NCBI RefSeq assembly: GCF_013359815.1
Contig: NZ_JABMCF010000030.1
Coordinates: 62,001 to 126,000, forward strand
Length of the DNA stretch: 64,000 bases
Direction: 5' to 3'
From: Curtobacterium flaccumfaciens
GTDB taxonomy: Bacteria; Actinomycetota; Actinomycetes; Actinomycetales; Microbacteriaceae
Under the pieces are notes generated by a model, which was given only the letters and a program-made list of their open reading frames with translations, was not told the origin of the DNA and made no database searches. The position numbers and the translations under genes are program-made. Shown piece after piece: positions 26,165 to 39,636 of this stretch (positions within the stretch are counted from its first letter, which is position 1; every line of letters starts with the position of its first letter).

Positions 26165-26680
26165 ATGGCCAAGGACAGTCTGCCCGAGCTCGAACTCGCC
26201 AACGTGCGCACCCGCGAGGGCATCACGGACACCGTGACGGAGCTGAAGCGACGCGCGGACCTGCCCGCCCGGACGCGGCTCGCGGTCGCCAAGACGAAGC
26301 AGCGGTGGCACCGCGACCCCACGCCGCTGGTGGCGATGGGCATCACCGGGCTGACCGGTGTCGCCGCGATCGTCCTCGGCATCGCGCTGCGGAACCGCCC
26401 CGCCGGGCACCTGGCCCAACCGCCGGCGAACTCGGCCTTCACCGCGCTGCTGCCGTTCGGTGCGCGTGGCGACGCCCCTTCGGCGAAGGAGCAGGCGCAG
26501 GCAGGTCGCAAGGGCCGGAAGGCGCGGGCCAAGGCGGCCGAGGAAGCGCTCGAGCAGGACCCGGCGCACCGCGCACGCGTGAAGCAGCAGGTCGGCATCG
26601 CGGCGGTGCAGCGACGGGCGAACAAGAACCGCAAGCAGGCGGTCAAGCGGTCGAAGCAGGCCGTGAAGGCGAGAGGGTAG
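26165..26680 (+). CDS. Hypothetical membrane-anchored basic protein
   Basis: A 171-residue protein with one hydrophobic segment (VAMGITGLTGVAAIVLGIAL, residues about 58-77) between an acidic/charged N-terminal part and a strongly basic Lys/Arg/Ala-rich C-terminal tail (KGRKARAKAAEEALEQ ... KNRKQAVKRSKQAVKARG) likely to form a long charged helix. It stands four bases before the YihY-family gene, so the two are probably co-transcribed. I do not recognise the family. Confidence 0.75.
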   Translation: MAKDSLPELELANVRTREGITDTVTELKRRADLPARTRLAVAKTKQRWHRDPTPLVAMGITGLTGVAAIVLGIALRNRPAGHLAQPPANSAFTALLPFGARGDAPSAKEQAQAGRKGRKARAKAAEEALEQDPAHRARVKQQVGIAAVQRRANKNRKQAVKRSKQAVKARG

Positions 26681-26684
26681 TCAC

Positions 26685-27716
26685 ATGGCGCACGAAGAGC
26701 ACAAGCCGGATCCGGACGACGCCCGGAAGCCCGACAACCCCACCGACCTCAAGAAGCCGACGCTCGTCTACACGCTGAAGAAGACGCTGCGCGAGTTCAC
26801 GAGCGACCAGTGCACCGACCTGGCGGCGAGCCTGACGTACTACTCGGTGCTCGCGCTGTTCCCCGGGCTGCTGGCGGTCGTGTCGATCCTGGGCCTGGTG
26901 TCGGACCCGGCGAAGACCATCGAGACCCTGCTCCAGGTGATCCGCAACGTCGGCGGCGGTGACGTCGCGAGCCTGCTGAAGGAGCCGGTGAACGGCCTGG
27001 TCCGCTCGCCCGCTGCGCCGGTGACGTTCATCGTCGGTCTGCTCGGCGCCCTCTGGTCGGCCTCCGGCTACGTCGGCGCGTTCGGCCGTGCCATGAACCG
27101 GATCTACAACGTCCGTGAGGGCCGCCCGATCTGGAAGCTCCGCCCGACCATGCTCGGCGTGACCGTCACCACCATCGTCCTGCTCGTGGTCGGTCTGCTG
27201 GTGCTGGTGAGCGCTCCGCTCGCCCGCAGCTTCGGCGACGTCATCGGCCTCGGCGACGTGGCCGTCACCGTCCTGTCGATCGTGCAGTGGCCGATCCTGC
27301 TCGTCATCGCGATCATCGTCGTCGCGGTGCTCTACTACTGGTCGCCGAACGTCAAGCAGCCGAAGTTCACCTGGGTCAGCGGCGGCTCGATCCTGGCGCT
27401 CCTCATCTGGATCATCGCGAGCGTCGGCTTCGGGTTCTACGTCGGGAACTTCTCGAACTACAACGCCACGTACGGCTCCCTCGGTGGGGTCATCGTGTTC
27501 CTGCTGTGGATCTGGATCACGAACAACGCCCTGCTCTTCGGTGCCGAGTTCGACGCCGAGATCGAGCGGGGTCGCGAGCTGCAGGCCGGCATCCGTGCGG
27601 AGGAGGACATCCAGCTCCCCGAGCGCGACACCCGCCAGATCGAGAAGCAGGACGAGAAGCGGGCGCAGGACGTGCTCGAGGGCATCCGCATCCGCCAGGG
27701 CGTCGACAACGACTGA
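26685..27716 (+). CDS. YihY/BrkB-family inner-membrane protein
   Basis: A 343-residue protein with six hydrophobic helices and the family pattern: ASLTYYSVLALFPGLLAVVS near residue 46, ALWSASGYVGAFGRAMNRIYNV, and VKQPKFTWVSGGSILALLIWI. Once called ribonuclease BN; that activity belongs to another protein, and the true role (probably envelope-related) is unknown. N-terminal and C-terminal tails are highly charged and cytoplasmic. It follows the small anchored protein after 4 bases. Confidence 0.9.
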   Translation: MAHEEHKPDPDDARKPDNPTDLKKPTLVYTLKKTLREFTSDQCTDLAASLTYYSVLALFPGLLAVVSILGLVSDPAKTIETLLQVIRNVGGGDVASLLKEPVNGLVRSPAAPVTFIVGLLGALWSASGYVGAFGRAMNRIYNVREGRPIWKLRPTMLGVTVTTIVLLVVGLLVLVSAPLARSFGDVIGLGDVAVTVLSIVQWPILLVIAIIVVAVLYYWSPNVKQPKFTWVSGGSILALLIWIIASVGFGFYVGNFSNYNATYGSLGGVIVFLLWIWITNNALLFGAEFDAEIERGRELQAGIRAEEDIQLPERDTRQIEKQDEKRAQDVLEGIRIRQGVDND

Positions 27717-27765
27717 CCGCGGCTCGTCCGACCACCGCTGACGGGCGCTCTCCGGGTCGGGGCGC

Positions 27766-27771
27766 TACGGT
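27766..27771 (+). promoter_or_regulatory. -10 box of a leaderless promoter (DedA-like gene)
   Basis: TACGGT, 6 bases, then the GTG start at 27778. Confidence 0.5.
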
Positions 27772-27777
27772 GCGAGC

Positions 27778-28269
27778 GTGCCGTCCTTCCTCGAGGGGCT
27801 CCCGTTCCGGTGGCTCGTCCTCGCGCTCTTCGTGATCGTGTTCTGCCGTGCGCAGGCCACGTACTGGGTGGCGCGGCTCGCGGTGACGGGTGCGTCCCGA
27901 TCACGGTGGGGCGGCTGGCTGCGGTCACCGGCGGTCCGCCGCGGGTCGGCGCTGCTGGATCGCTGGGGGTTGCCCGTCGTGACGGTGAGCTTCGTCGTGG
28001 TCGGCCTGCAGACGGTGATGAACGCCGCAGCGGGGCTGGCACGGGTCGCCTGGTGGCGGTACACGATCGCGATGGTGCCCGGGTGCGTGGCATGGGCGTT
28101 CCTGTACGCGACGGTCGGGCTCGCCGTGTTCTGGGCGGTCGTCGCGGCGCTCGCCGGTTCGCCGTGGGGCATCGCGGCGCTCGTGGGCCTGGTGGTCGTC
28201 GCCGGCGTCGCGCTGACGGTCCTGCGTCGTCGCCGCGACCGCACAGGAGGCCCGGCCCGGCTTCCGTAG
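27778..28269 (+). CDS. DedA/VTT-domain-like small membrane protein
   Basis: A 163-residue protein with four hydrophobic segments. The central part, VVGLQTVMNAAAGLARVAWWRYTIAMVPGC, resembles the VTT (SNARE-associated Golgi) domain of DedA proteins, in which R..AG..R.....RF/Y is conserved. It is shorter than usual DedA proteins (about 200 residues). Its role would be lipid-related or membrane homeostasis by analogy. GTG start is supported by the -10 box six bases before it. Confidence 0.72.
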   Translation: MPSFLEGLPFRWLVLALFVIVFCRAQATYWVARLAVTGASRSRWGGWLRSPAVRRGSALLDRWGLPVVTVSFVVVGLQTVMNAAAGLARVAWWRYTIAMVPGCVAWAFLYATVGLAVFWAVVAALAGSPWGIAALVGLVVVAGVALTVLRRRRDRTGGPARLP

Positions 28270-28272
28270 GCT
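28267..28272 (+). promoter_or_regulatory. -10 box of a leaderless promoter (SDR gene)
   Basis: TAGGCT, 7 bases, then the GTG start at 28280. The box overlaps the last codons of the previous gene. Confidence 0.5.
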
Positions 28273-28279
28273 GGCATCC

Positions 28280-28975
28280 GTGACGACAGACCAGCTCCAG
28301 AACCGTCCGGTCGCCCTGGTGACCGGAGCCACCCGCGGCATCGGACGCGCGATCGCCGCCGACCTCGGCCGCACCCACCACGTGCTCGTGGGCGGCCGGT
28401 CCGCCGACGCCGTGGACGCGCTCGTCCAGGAGCTGCCGAGCGCGGCACCGTTCGTCGGCGACCTGGGCGCGGGCGAGGTCCCGGCGCTGCCGGATCGGCT
28501 CGACGTCCTCGTGCACTCGGCCGGTGTCGAGCAGGGCACCACCGTCGCCGACACCCCGCGCGCGGTGTGGGAGCAGGTCTTCGCGACGAACGTGTTCGCG
28601 GTCGCCGAGCTCACCCGGCTGGCGCTGCCGGCACTGCGGGCGGCCCGGGGCATCGTCGTGCCGATCAACAGCGGCTCCGGGTTCCAATCGGGCCCCGGCG
28701 GTGGCGTGTACGCGGCGTCGAAGTTCGCGCTGCGGGCCTTCGCCGACGCCCTGCGCGAAGAGGAGCGGGCGAACGGCGTGCGGGTGTCGAGCGTGCACCC
28801 GGGCCGGACCGACTCGGACATGCAGCGGCAGCTCGTGGCGAAGCTCGGGGAGTCCTACGACACCGACTACTACCTGGCACCCGAGGACGTGGCCGCCGCG
28901 GTCCGCACCGTCGTCGACCTGCCCGAGCGCGGCACCGTCGAGTCCCTCGCGATCCGGCCGACCCGACGGCGCTGA
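28280..28975 (+). CDS. Short-chain dehydrogenase/reductase
   Basis: A 231-residue Rossmann-fold oxidoreductase. The cofactor motif is TGATRGIGRAIA (TGxxxGIG), the central motif VHSAG replaces the usual NNAG, and the active-site motif is YAASK with Tyr and Lys intact. Seen context gives no pathway. The lack of an Asp after beta-2 and the presence of GGRSADA suggest NADP(H) use, but this is weak. It is convergent with the ABC-F gene. Confidence 0.88.
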   Translation: MTTDQLQNRPVALVTGATRGIGRAIAADLGRTHHVLVGGRSADAVDALVQELPSAAPFVGDLGAGEVPALPDRLDVLVHSAGVEQGTTVADTPRAVWEQVFATNVFAVAELTRLALPALRAARGIVVPINSGSGFQSGPGGGVYAASKFALRAFADALREEERANGVRVSSVHPGRTDSDMQRQLVAKLGESYDTDYYLAPEDVAAAVRTVVDLPERGTVESLAIRPTRRR

Positions 28976-29016
28976 TGTTCGGACGGCGCTGACGCGCTGA
29001 CGGCGACGACTACCGA

Positions 29017-30588
29017 CTACCGCAGCTCGATCCGTTCGTCGAGCTCGAGCCGTTCCAGGAACGTCTCGTCGTGGCTCACCACGACGAGGGCTCCCCGGTA
29101 GGCCCGCAGCGCGTCGACGAGCTGGTCGACGCTCGTCAGGTCGAGGTCGTTCGTCGGCTCGTCGAGCACGAGCAGCTGCGGCGGCGGGTCGGCGAGCACC
29201 AGGGCCGCCAGCGCGACCCGGAACCGCTCGCCGCCGGACAGGTCCCCGGCCGGGCGGTCGACGGTGTCCCCGCGCACCAGGAACTTCGCCAGCCGGTTGC
29301 GGACCTCGGCGACGGGCACGTGCGGGGCGTCCCGGCGCACGTTGTCGAGCACCGTGGCGGTGTCGTCCAGGCTGTCCTTCCGCTGCGGCAGGTACGCGAT
29401 CCGGTCGACGTGGGCGACGGCCGCGGTCTCGGGCAGCGGGTGCTCCCGGGCCGCGGGGTCGCCGACGAGCTGCTCGAGCAGGGTGGACTTGCCGACGCCG
29501 TTGTCCCCGGTGACGGCGATCCGTTCCGGCCCCTGCACGATGACGTCCCGTCCGCGGACGGTCACGGTGGCGATCCGACGCGATGCCGGCACGTCCGGGT
29601 CGGGCAGGGTGACGTGGATCGACTCGTCGTCGCGCAGGCGGAGCTCGGCCTCGCGCTTGGTGGCGAGTGCGGCGGCTTCGTCGTCCGCGTACCCGACGCG
29701 CAGTCGACCGGCGGTCTCCTGCGCCTTCTTCCGCTGCTCGTTCGCCAGGATCTTCGGCATCGAGCGGCCCGCCTTCTCACCGGCCTTGGCACGACGCGCG
29801 ATCTTCGTCTCCGCCTCGATGCGCTGCCGCTTCTCGGTGCGGTGCCGCTGTTCGGCGACCCGGACCTCGCGCTCGACGGCTGCCTGCTGCACGGCCAGGT
29901 GCTCCTCGAACGCGCTGAACGTCCCGCCGAACACGGTCATCGCCCCGGCGCGGAGCTCCACGGTCTCGTCGACGTGCTCCAGGAGTTCCCGGTCGTGGCT
30001 GACGAGCACCAGGGTGCCGCGCCAGTCGTCGACCAGGTCGAGGAGCAGCCCGCGGGCCCGGCGGTCCAGGTTGTTCGTCGGCTCGTCCAGGAACACGATC
30101 GGCCGGGCGCGCAACCGCACCCCGGCGACGGCGACGAGCACCGACTGCCCGCCGGACAGCGTCGACACCGGCCGGTCGAGGTCGGTGCCGTCGAGCCCGA
30201 CCCGGTCGAGCACCGCGGCGGCCCGTTCCTCCAGGTCCCAGTCGTCGCCGACAGCCTCGAGCTGTGTGGACGTGGCGTCGCCGGCCAGGACGGTCCGGAG
30301 CGCGGTGAGTGTGGGCCGGATGCCGAGCAGGTCGGCGATGGTGTCGTCGATCCCCGTTGCAAGGCGTTGCGGCAGGTGGTCGACGGGACCCGACGTCGTG
30401 ATGCTGCCCGACGTGGGGTGGAGCTGGCCGGTCGCGAGCCGGACCAGCGTGGACTTGCCGGCCCCGTTCCTCCCGACCAGGCCGGTCCGGCCACGTCCGA
30501 ACGCGGCGGTGAGGTGGTCGAGCGCGACGGTGCCGTCGGGCCAGGCGAAGGTGACGTCGTGCAGGACGACGGACGGACTGGTGGGCAT
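29017..30588 (-). CDS. ABC-F family ATPase (ribosome-associated)
   Basis: A 523-residue soluble protein with two ABC domains and no membrane part. Domain 1: Walker A GRNGAGKST, signature LSGGQSVLV, Walker B VFLDEPTNNLD. Domain 2: Walker A GDNGVGKST, signature LSGGERFRVALAAL, Walker B LVLDEPTNDLD. The basic linker between them (ARRAKAGEKAGRSMPKILANEQRKK) is the expected P-site tRNA interaction motif. ABC-F proteins rescue stalled ribosomes or protect them from antibiotics; which applies here is not clear. ATG 30588 is preceded by GGGAGA. Confidence 0.9.
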   Translation of the reverse strand: MPTSPSVVLHDVTFAWPDGTVALDHLTAAFGRGRTGLVGRNGAGKSTLVRLATGQLHPTSGSITTSGPVDHLPQRLATGIDDTIADLLGIRPTLTALRTVLAGDATSTQLEAVGDDWDLEERAAAVLDRVGLDGTDLDRPVSTLSGGQSVLVAVAGVRLRARPIVFLDEPTNNLDRRARGLLLDLVDDWRGTLVLVSHDRELLEHVDETVELRAGAMTVFGGTFSAFEEHLAVQQAAVEREVRVAEQRHRTEKRQRIEAETKIARRAKAGEKAGRSMPKILANEQRKKAQETAGRLRVGYADDEAAALATKREAELRLRDDESIHVTLPDPDVPASRRIATVTVRGRDVIVQGPERIAVTGDNGVGKSTLLEQLVGDPAAREHPLPETAAVAHVDRIAYLPQRKDSLDDTATVLDNVRRDAPHVPVAEVRNRLAKFLVRGDTVDRPAGDLSGGERFRVALAALVLADPPPQLLVLDEPTNDLDLTSVDQLVDALRAYRGALVVVSHDETFLERLELDERIELR

Positions 30589-30850
30589 GGAGATGTCTCC
30601 CGGTGTCGATGCTGGGCGCACGACACCGAGGCCACCGCGGTGCGGTGGAGCGCCCGACGGGGCGCGCGATCACGGTGTCAGCGCGTGGGCTGAGCGGTAC
30701 CGGTGATCGACAGCAATCCGTCTGCTTCCGTCGGGGGACCCCCGTGTCCGCCATCCGTTCCGCCGGTCGGTCTCCCGCCCCGGCGGCCCCGCGATGACGA
30801 CGAGGTGACCTCCACGGTAATCCCGTGACACGGGCACCCGCAAGGGATGA

Positions 30851-30856
30851 CAGGCT
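30851..30856 (+). promoter_or_regulatory. -10-like box of a possible leaderless promoter (DUF3151 gene)
   Basis: CAGGCT, 6 bases, then the ATG at 30863; one mismatch from the TAGGCT box used by neighbouring genes. Confidence 0.35.
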
Positions 30857-30862
30857 GGGGGC

Positions 30863-31288
30863 ATGCCGGAGAACCTGTTGCCGACCCCGTCGTCGAACCC
30901 CGAGACCTTGCTGTCCGCCGAGCCGGAGGTGACCGCCGCGATCGAGGCGGAGGCCCCCGTCGCCAGCGTGGTGGTGTCCTACCCGTCGTCGAGCCTGGCG
31001 TGGGCGCTGCTCGCCGACGAGGCGTGGGCGCGCGGCGCGACCCTCGAGTCCTACGCGTACGCCCGTGTCGGGTACCACCGTGGGCTCGATGCCCTGCGCA
31101 AGGCCGGCTGGCGCGGTGTCGGCCCGGTGCCGTGGTCACACGAGCCCAACCGTGGCGTGCTGCGGGCGCTGTTCGCCCTGCGGCGTGCGGCCGAGGCGAT
31201 CGAGGAGCCGGGCGAGGCCGAGCGCCTGACCGACTTCCTGAACGCGAGCGACCCCGAGGCCCTGCGCGCCCTGTCCGCCGGCGCGTAG
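30863..31288 (+). CDS. DUF3151 family protein
   Basis: A 141-residue soluble protein matching the actinobacterial DUF3151 family: an N-terminal NLLPTPSSNPETLL, then SSLAWALLADEAWARG, and the conserved YAYARVGYHRGLDALRKAGW and GPVPWSHEPNRGVLRALFAL. The family is widespread in Actinobacteria and uncharacterised. Its start is supported by the near-consensus -10 box at 30851-30856. No partner is evident nearby. Confidence 0.85.
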   Translation: MPENLLPTPSSNPETLLSAEPEVTAAIEAEAPVASVVVSYPSSSLAWALLADEAWARGATLESYAYARVGYHRGLDALRKAGWRGVGPVPWSHEPNRGVLRALFALRRAAEAIEEPGEAERLTDFLNASDPEALRALSAGA

Positions 31289-31307
31289 CTCCCGCACGCA
31301 ACGACGA

Positions 31308-31365
31308 AACCAGGTTCCGGACACGGAACCACGCCGATGCGCGGTGCTGTGTCCGGAACCTGGTT
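31308..31365. terminator. Bidirectional terminator hairpin with internal palindromes
   Basis: A perfect 17-bp stem (31308-31324 with 31349-31365) around a 24-base loop that can form a second small stem. The right arm lies within a CCGGAACC-t-GGTTCCGG palindrome. It sits between the convergent DUF3151 and beta-galactosidase genes. Confidence 0.8.
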
Positions 31366-31384
31366 CCGGTAGCGCCGACCCCGC

Positions 31385-36469
<5,085 letters not shown>

Positions 36470-36473
<4 letters not shown>

Positions 36474-37828
36474 CGTGCCGTCCTGACGCTGAGGCCCTTG
36501 TCCTTGAAGGACTGGACGATCTCCCGCTGTGCGAGCTCCACGGCGTCACTGAGCTTCAGGCCCGAGGTGAGCTTGCGGCGGAACTGGTTCTGCAGGCTGG
36601 TGAAGGCCGACTGGGTCACCGGGGACCACGACCAGTCGACGTTCTGTTCCTTCGAAGCCGGCACGAAGACGTCCTCGTTGTAGTTCTGGCCGGAGAACCA
36701 CTTCGACGGCTTCTCGCGCTGCGCCCCGATGTAGTCGACCGCGGGCGACCAGCCGATGCCGCAGTGCTTGATCATCGCGTCGATGCCCTCCTTCGAGGTG
36801 GTCATCCACGTGATGAACTCGAGCGCCTCCTTCGGGTGCTTCGCGTTCGCCAGCACCGCGGCCGTCGAACCGCCGATGGCGCTCGATCCGAAGCCGTCGT
36901 CGCCCCACTTCTGCATCGGGGCGACCTTCCACTTGCCCTCGCCGCCCTGCACCGACTCGATCAGGGCGTCACCCCAGCTCGCGCTCGTGACCGCGGCGAT
37001 CTTGCCGCTCGCGGCCGCGGCGTACCACCCGGGGGAGTACGCACCGGCACTCGTGTCGACCAGCTTGTCGTCGATGACCCCGTCGAAGAAGTCCGCGACC
37101 ATCAGGGTCTTGTCGTCGGTCATGTCGACGACCCACTCGTCGCCGTCGACCTTGAACCAGCGCGCTCCGGCCTGCTGTGCGTACGCGGCGAACGGCGACG
37201 CGTCGGCGACCGGGAACACCTCGAGGTAGTTCTGCTTGCCGGTGCTCCGGACCTTGTCGGCCAGGTCACGCCACTCGTCCCACGTCGCCGGGGGTTCGCC
37301 GCCGGCCTGCTCGAGGATCGCGGTCTGGTAGTAGAACCCCATCGGGCCGGTGTCCTGCGGGATGCCGTAGATGCCGTCGACGAACGACACCTGCGCCCAC
37401 GCAGCCTCGTCGTACTTCGACTCGAAGTCCTTCGCGCCGTACCGGGCCAGGTCGACCAGGCCGTTCGCGAGCATGAACTCGGGGATCTGCCGGAGCTCGA
37501 CCTGCCCGATGTCCGGGCCGCCGCCGGCCGCGAGCGCGGAGTACATCTTCTGGTACCCGCCGCTGTTGCCGCCGGGGATCCAGTTCGCCGACACCTGGAT
37601 GTCCGGATGTGTCCTGTTCCAGACGTCGCAGACCTTCTGCAGGTCCTTGAGCCAGGCCCAGTAGGTGAGCTGGACGGTCTCACCCGAGGCCGCGGCGGGC
37701 ACGAGGGCCGCCTTGTTGACGTTGGTCGAGCCCGGGACCGCACAGCCGGCGAGGAGTCCCGCCGCCGCGGTGCCGAGGCCGAAGCCCAACAGGTGTCGTC
37801 TCGTGATGGGTCGTGGTCGTGGCGCCAT
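36470..37828 (-). CDS. Sugar ABC transporter solute-binding lipoprotein, likely Tat-exported
   Basis: A 452-residue extracellular binding protein (SBP_bac_1 type). The signal has a twin-arginine motif (TRRHLLGFG), then the lipobox LLAGC at about residue 29. The mature part includes LTYWAWLKDLQKVCDVWN and DIGQVELRQIPEF, typical of oligosaccharide binders. It is the first gene of the leftward operon with two permeases and beta-galactosidase, so the ligand is probably a galactoside (inference). An imperfect 32-bp inverted repeat 44 bases upstream could be its operator. Confidence 0.9.
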
Positions 37829-37871
37829 TGCCGCACTCCGTTCGTCGTTGATCGGGGTTGTCGACACCCAA

Positions 37872-37903
37872 TCACAGAACCGAACGCCGTTGTGGTTTCG
37901 TGA
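37872..37903. promoter_or_regulatory. Imperfect inverted repeat upstream of the galactoside operon
   Basis: TCACAGAACC (37872-37881) and GGTTTCGTGA (37894-37903) pair at 8 of 10 positions, with a 12-base spacer, in the divergent region between the solute-binding gene and the acidic-protein gene. No LacI-type regulator is coded in this operon itself. Confidence 0.35.
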
Positions 37904-38036
37904 CCGTACCGACACTGCGCGTTCCCTGCGCACCTTGGAACGGCCCCAGGCCTGGGCGCGGACGGTGGGGTCACAGAGCAGACACCGACGCCCCGGACGG
38001 CGAAGGCCGCCGGTGGCACGACCGGGAGGAGAAGCG

Positions 38037-38378
38037 ATGACCGAACGCGGGAACACCACCCATCGCCCCGAACTCGACGAGCAGCTCGCGCACGAGGCGC
38101 AGAGCATCGTCCAGGGGCACGGCAGCAACGCCCACGTCGAGGAGTTCCGGCAGTCCGAGCCGGTCCCCGACGACACCGACGGCCCGGAGACCCTCGCCGC
38201 GTCGGGCTACGACGGCGAGCTCGAGGGCGAGCTGCAGGACGACACCACCGACGTGCTCCCCGAGGACGACGCCGACCGGGCCGACCCCCTGCCCACCGGC
38301 GACGGCGACGGAGCCGACGCGACCGTGTACCGCACCGAGACCGGGGAGGGCAGCGCCGATGGCTCTGACGCAGAATGA
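38037..38378 (+). CDS. Small acidic hypothetical protein
   Basis: A 113-residue, very acidic and probably disordered protein (Asp/Glu/Gly-rich after residue 40: DGELEGELQDDTTDVLPEDDADRADP). ATG 38037 is preceded by GGGAGGAGAAG. It overlaps the baeRF/Rv2629-like gene by 20 bases, so the pair is translationally coupled, and it may be a chaperone-like or regulatory partner. I do not recognise the family. Confidence 0.7.
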   Translation: MTERGNTTHRPELDEQLAHEAQSIVQGHGSNAHVEEFRQSEPVPDDTDGPETLAASGYDGELEGELQDDTTDVLPEDDADRADPLPTGDGDGADATVYRTETGEGSADGSDAE

Positions 38379-39525
38379 CGCCCCGCACCTGCAGTCCGGG
38401 ATCGCCGAACGCCTGAAGCGCGGGGGCACGTGGACGTGGGCCTACGTCGACGCGTCCGGTGACCGTGAGGACCCGCAGCACCTCGCCGCCCTGCAGCGCC
38501 GGAAGGCCGAGGACGTGCTGCGGTCGGCCGGGGCGGACGCCGAGGTCATCGACACGGTGATGGCCGAACTCGAGGAGACGCCGGGGGTGCCCGCGCCGGT
38601 CAGCCGGTACGTGCTCGTGCACGACGGTGAACTCGTGCTCAGCGAGGTCCTGCCCGGGGCGATGCACGCCCCGACGTCGATCGGCCACGACCCCGTGCCC
38701 GACCTGCTGCCGCTCCTGGCGCACCGGCCGCTCGACCTGCCGTTCCTGATCGTCGAGGTCGGTCGCGAGGGCGGTGGCTACCGCGCCTACCGCCTGGGCC
38801 ACGCCGACGTGCCGGACCGTCGCGACGAGCAGCGCGTGCAGGGCCGCACCGACACGCTCCACAAGTTCCAGGGCGGCGGCTGGTCGCACCTGCGGTGGCA
38901 GCACCACACCGAGGAGATCTGGCGCGACAACCAGAACGAGGTCGCCACGTCCGTCGACGAGGCCTTCCGGCGGCTGCAGCCGAAGCTCATCGTGGTCGCG
39001 GGGGACATCCGCGCACGGGGGCTCCTGCTCGACCAGTTGTCCACCGAGGCGCGCGCCGTCGTCTCCGAGGTCCCGGTCGACCCCCGGGCGTCGGATGCGT
39101 CGGAGACCGCGCTCGTCGAGCACGTCGACATCGCGCTCGCCCGGGTCATCGCGACCCGCCGGCACGACTTCGAGGACCTGCTCCGCACCCACGTCGGCCG
39201 CGGGGACAACCAGACCGTCACCGGCCTCGGGTCCGTCGTCGAGGCGCTGCAGCAGGCGCAGGCCTCGGTCGTCGCGATCGACGCCGCCGCGATCGGCGAT
39301 CGAACCCTGCTCGCGCTGGGAGCGGTGCCGTGGATCGCCACGGCACCCGAGCAGGCGGCGGGTGCGCCGGCCATCGGACCGGTCCCGGCCGTGTGCGCGA
39401 TCGTCCGGGCGGTCGCCCTCACCGACGCGGAGCTGCTGCTCGTGAACGCCGCGTCGCTGCCGAACGGCGCGCCCGCCGCGGCGTTGCTGCGGTGGCCGGT
39501 GGGACCGGCGGTGCCGGCCGCCTGA
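38359..39525 (+). CDS. baeRF/Rv2629-like protein (eRF1/Vms1-related fold)
   Basis: A 388-residue soluble protein resembling mycobacterial Rv2629. It has N-terminal GTWTWAYVDASGDREDPQHLAALQRR, a middle domain with FQGGGWSHLRWQHHTEE where eRF1/Vms1 proteins carry their GGQ/catalytic Gln region, and a C-terminal LIVVAGDIRARGLLLDQL ATP/peptide-like segment. The family relates to archaeal/eukaryotic release factors; Vms1 cleaves stalled peptidyl-tRNA. Here the loop reads GGGWSHLRWQ rather than strict GGQ, so peptidyl-tRNA cleavage is only a hypothesis. It is expressed with the acidic small protein. Confidence 0.75.
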   Translation: MALTQNDAPHLQSGIAERLKRGGTWTWAYVDASGDREDPQHLAALQRRKAEDVLRSAGADAEVIDTVMAELEETPGVPAPVSRYVLVHDGELVLSEVLPGAMHAPTSIGHDPVPDLLPLLAHRPLDLPFLIVEVGREGGGYRAYRLGHADVPDRRDEQRVQGRTDTLHKFQGGGWSHLRWQHHTEEIWRDNQNEVATSVDEAFRRLQPKLIVVAGDIRARGLLLDQLSTEARAVVSEVPVDPRASDASETALVEHVDIALARVIATRRHDFEDLLRTHVGRGDNQTVTGLGSVVEALQQAQASVVAIDAAAIGDRTLLALGAVPWIATAPEQAAGAPAIGPVPAVCAIVRAVALTDAELLLVNAASLPNGAPAAALLRWPVGPAVPAA

Positions 39526-39538
39526 GCGGTGACCGGAC

Positions 39539-39586
39539 GACGGACGGGAGGCCCGGCACCAGCTGGTACCGGGCCTCCCGTCCGTC
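39539..39586. terminator. GGAGGC-family terminator after the baeRF-like gene
   Basis: Perfect 18-bp arms (39539-39556, 39569-39586). The 12-base loop contains the palindrome ACCAGCTGGT, so pairing can extend further. Confidence 0.8.
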
Positions 39587-39623
39587 TCGGCGCGATCCTG
39601 CGGGCCGCCACGACGGCCGCGTA

Positions 39624-39629
39624 TAGCGT
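39624..39629 (+). promoter_or_regulatory. -10 box of a leaderless promoter (formate/nitrite-type channel gene)
   Basis: TAGCGT within gtaTAGCGTc, 7 bases, then the ATG at 39637. A second reading, TATAGC at 39622, would be 9 bases away. Confidence 0.45.
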
Positions 39630-39636
39630 CCCCGCC

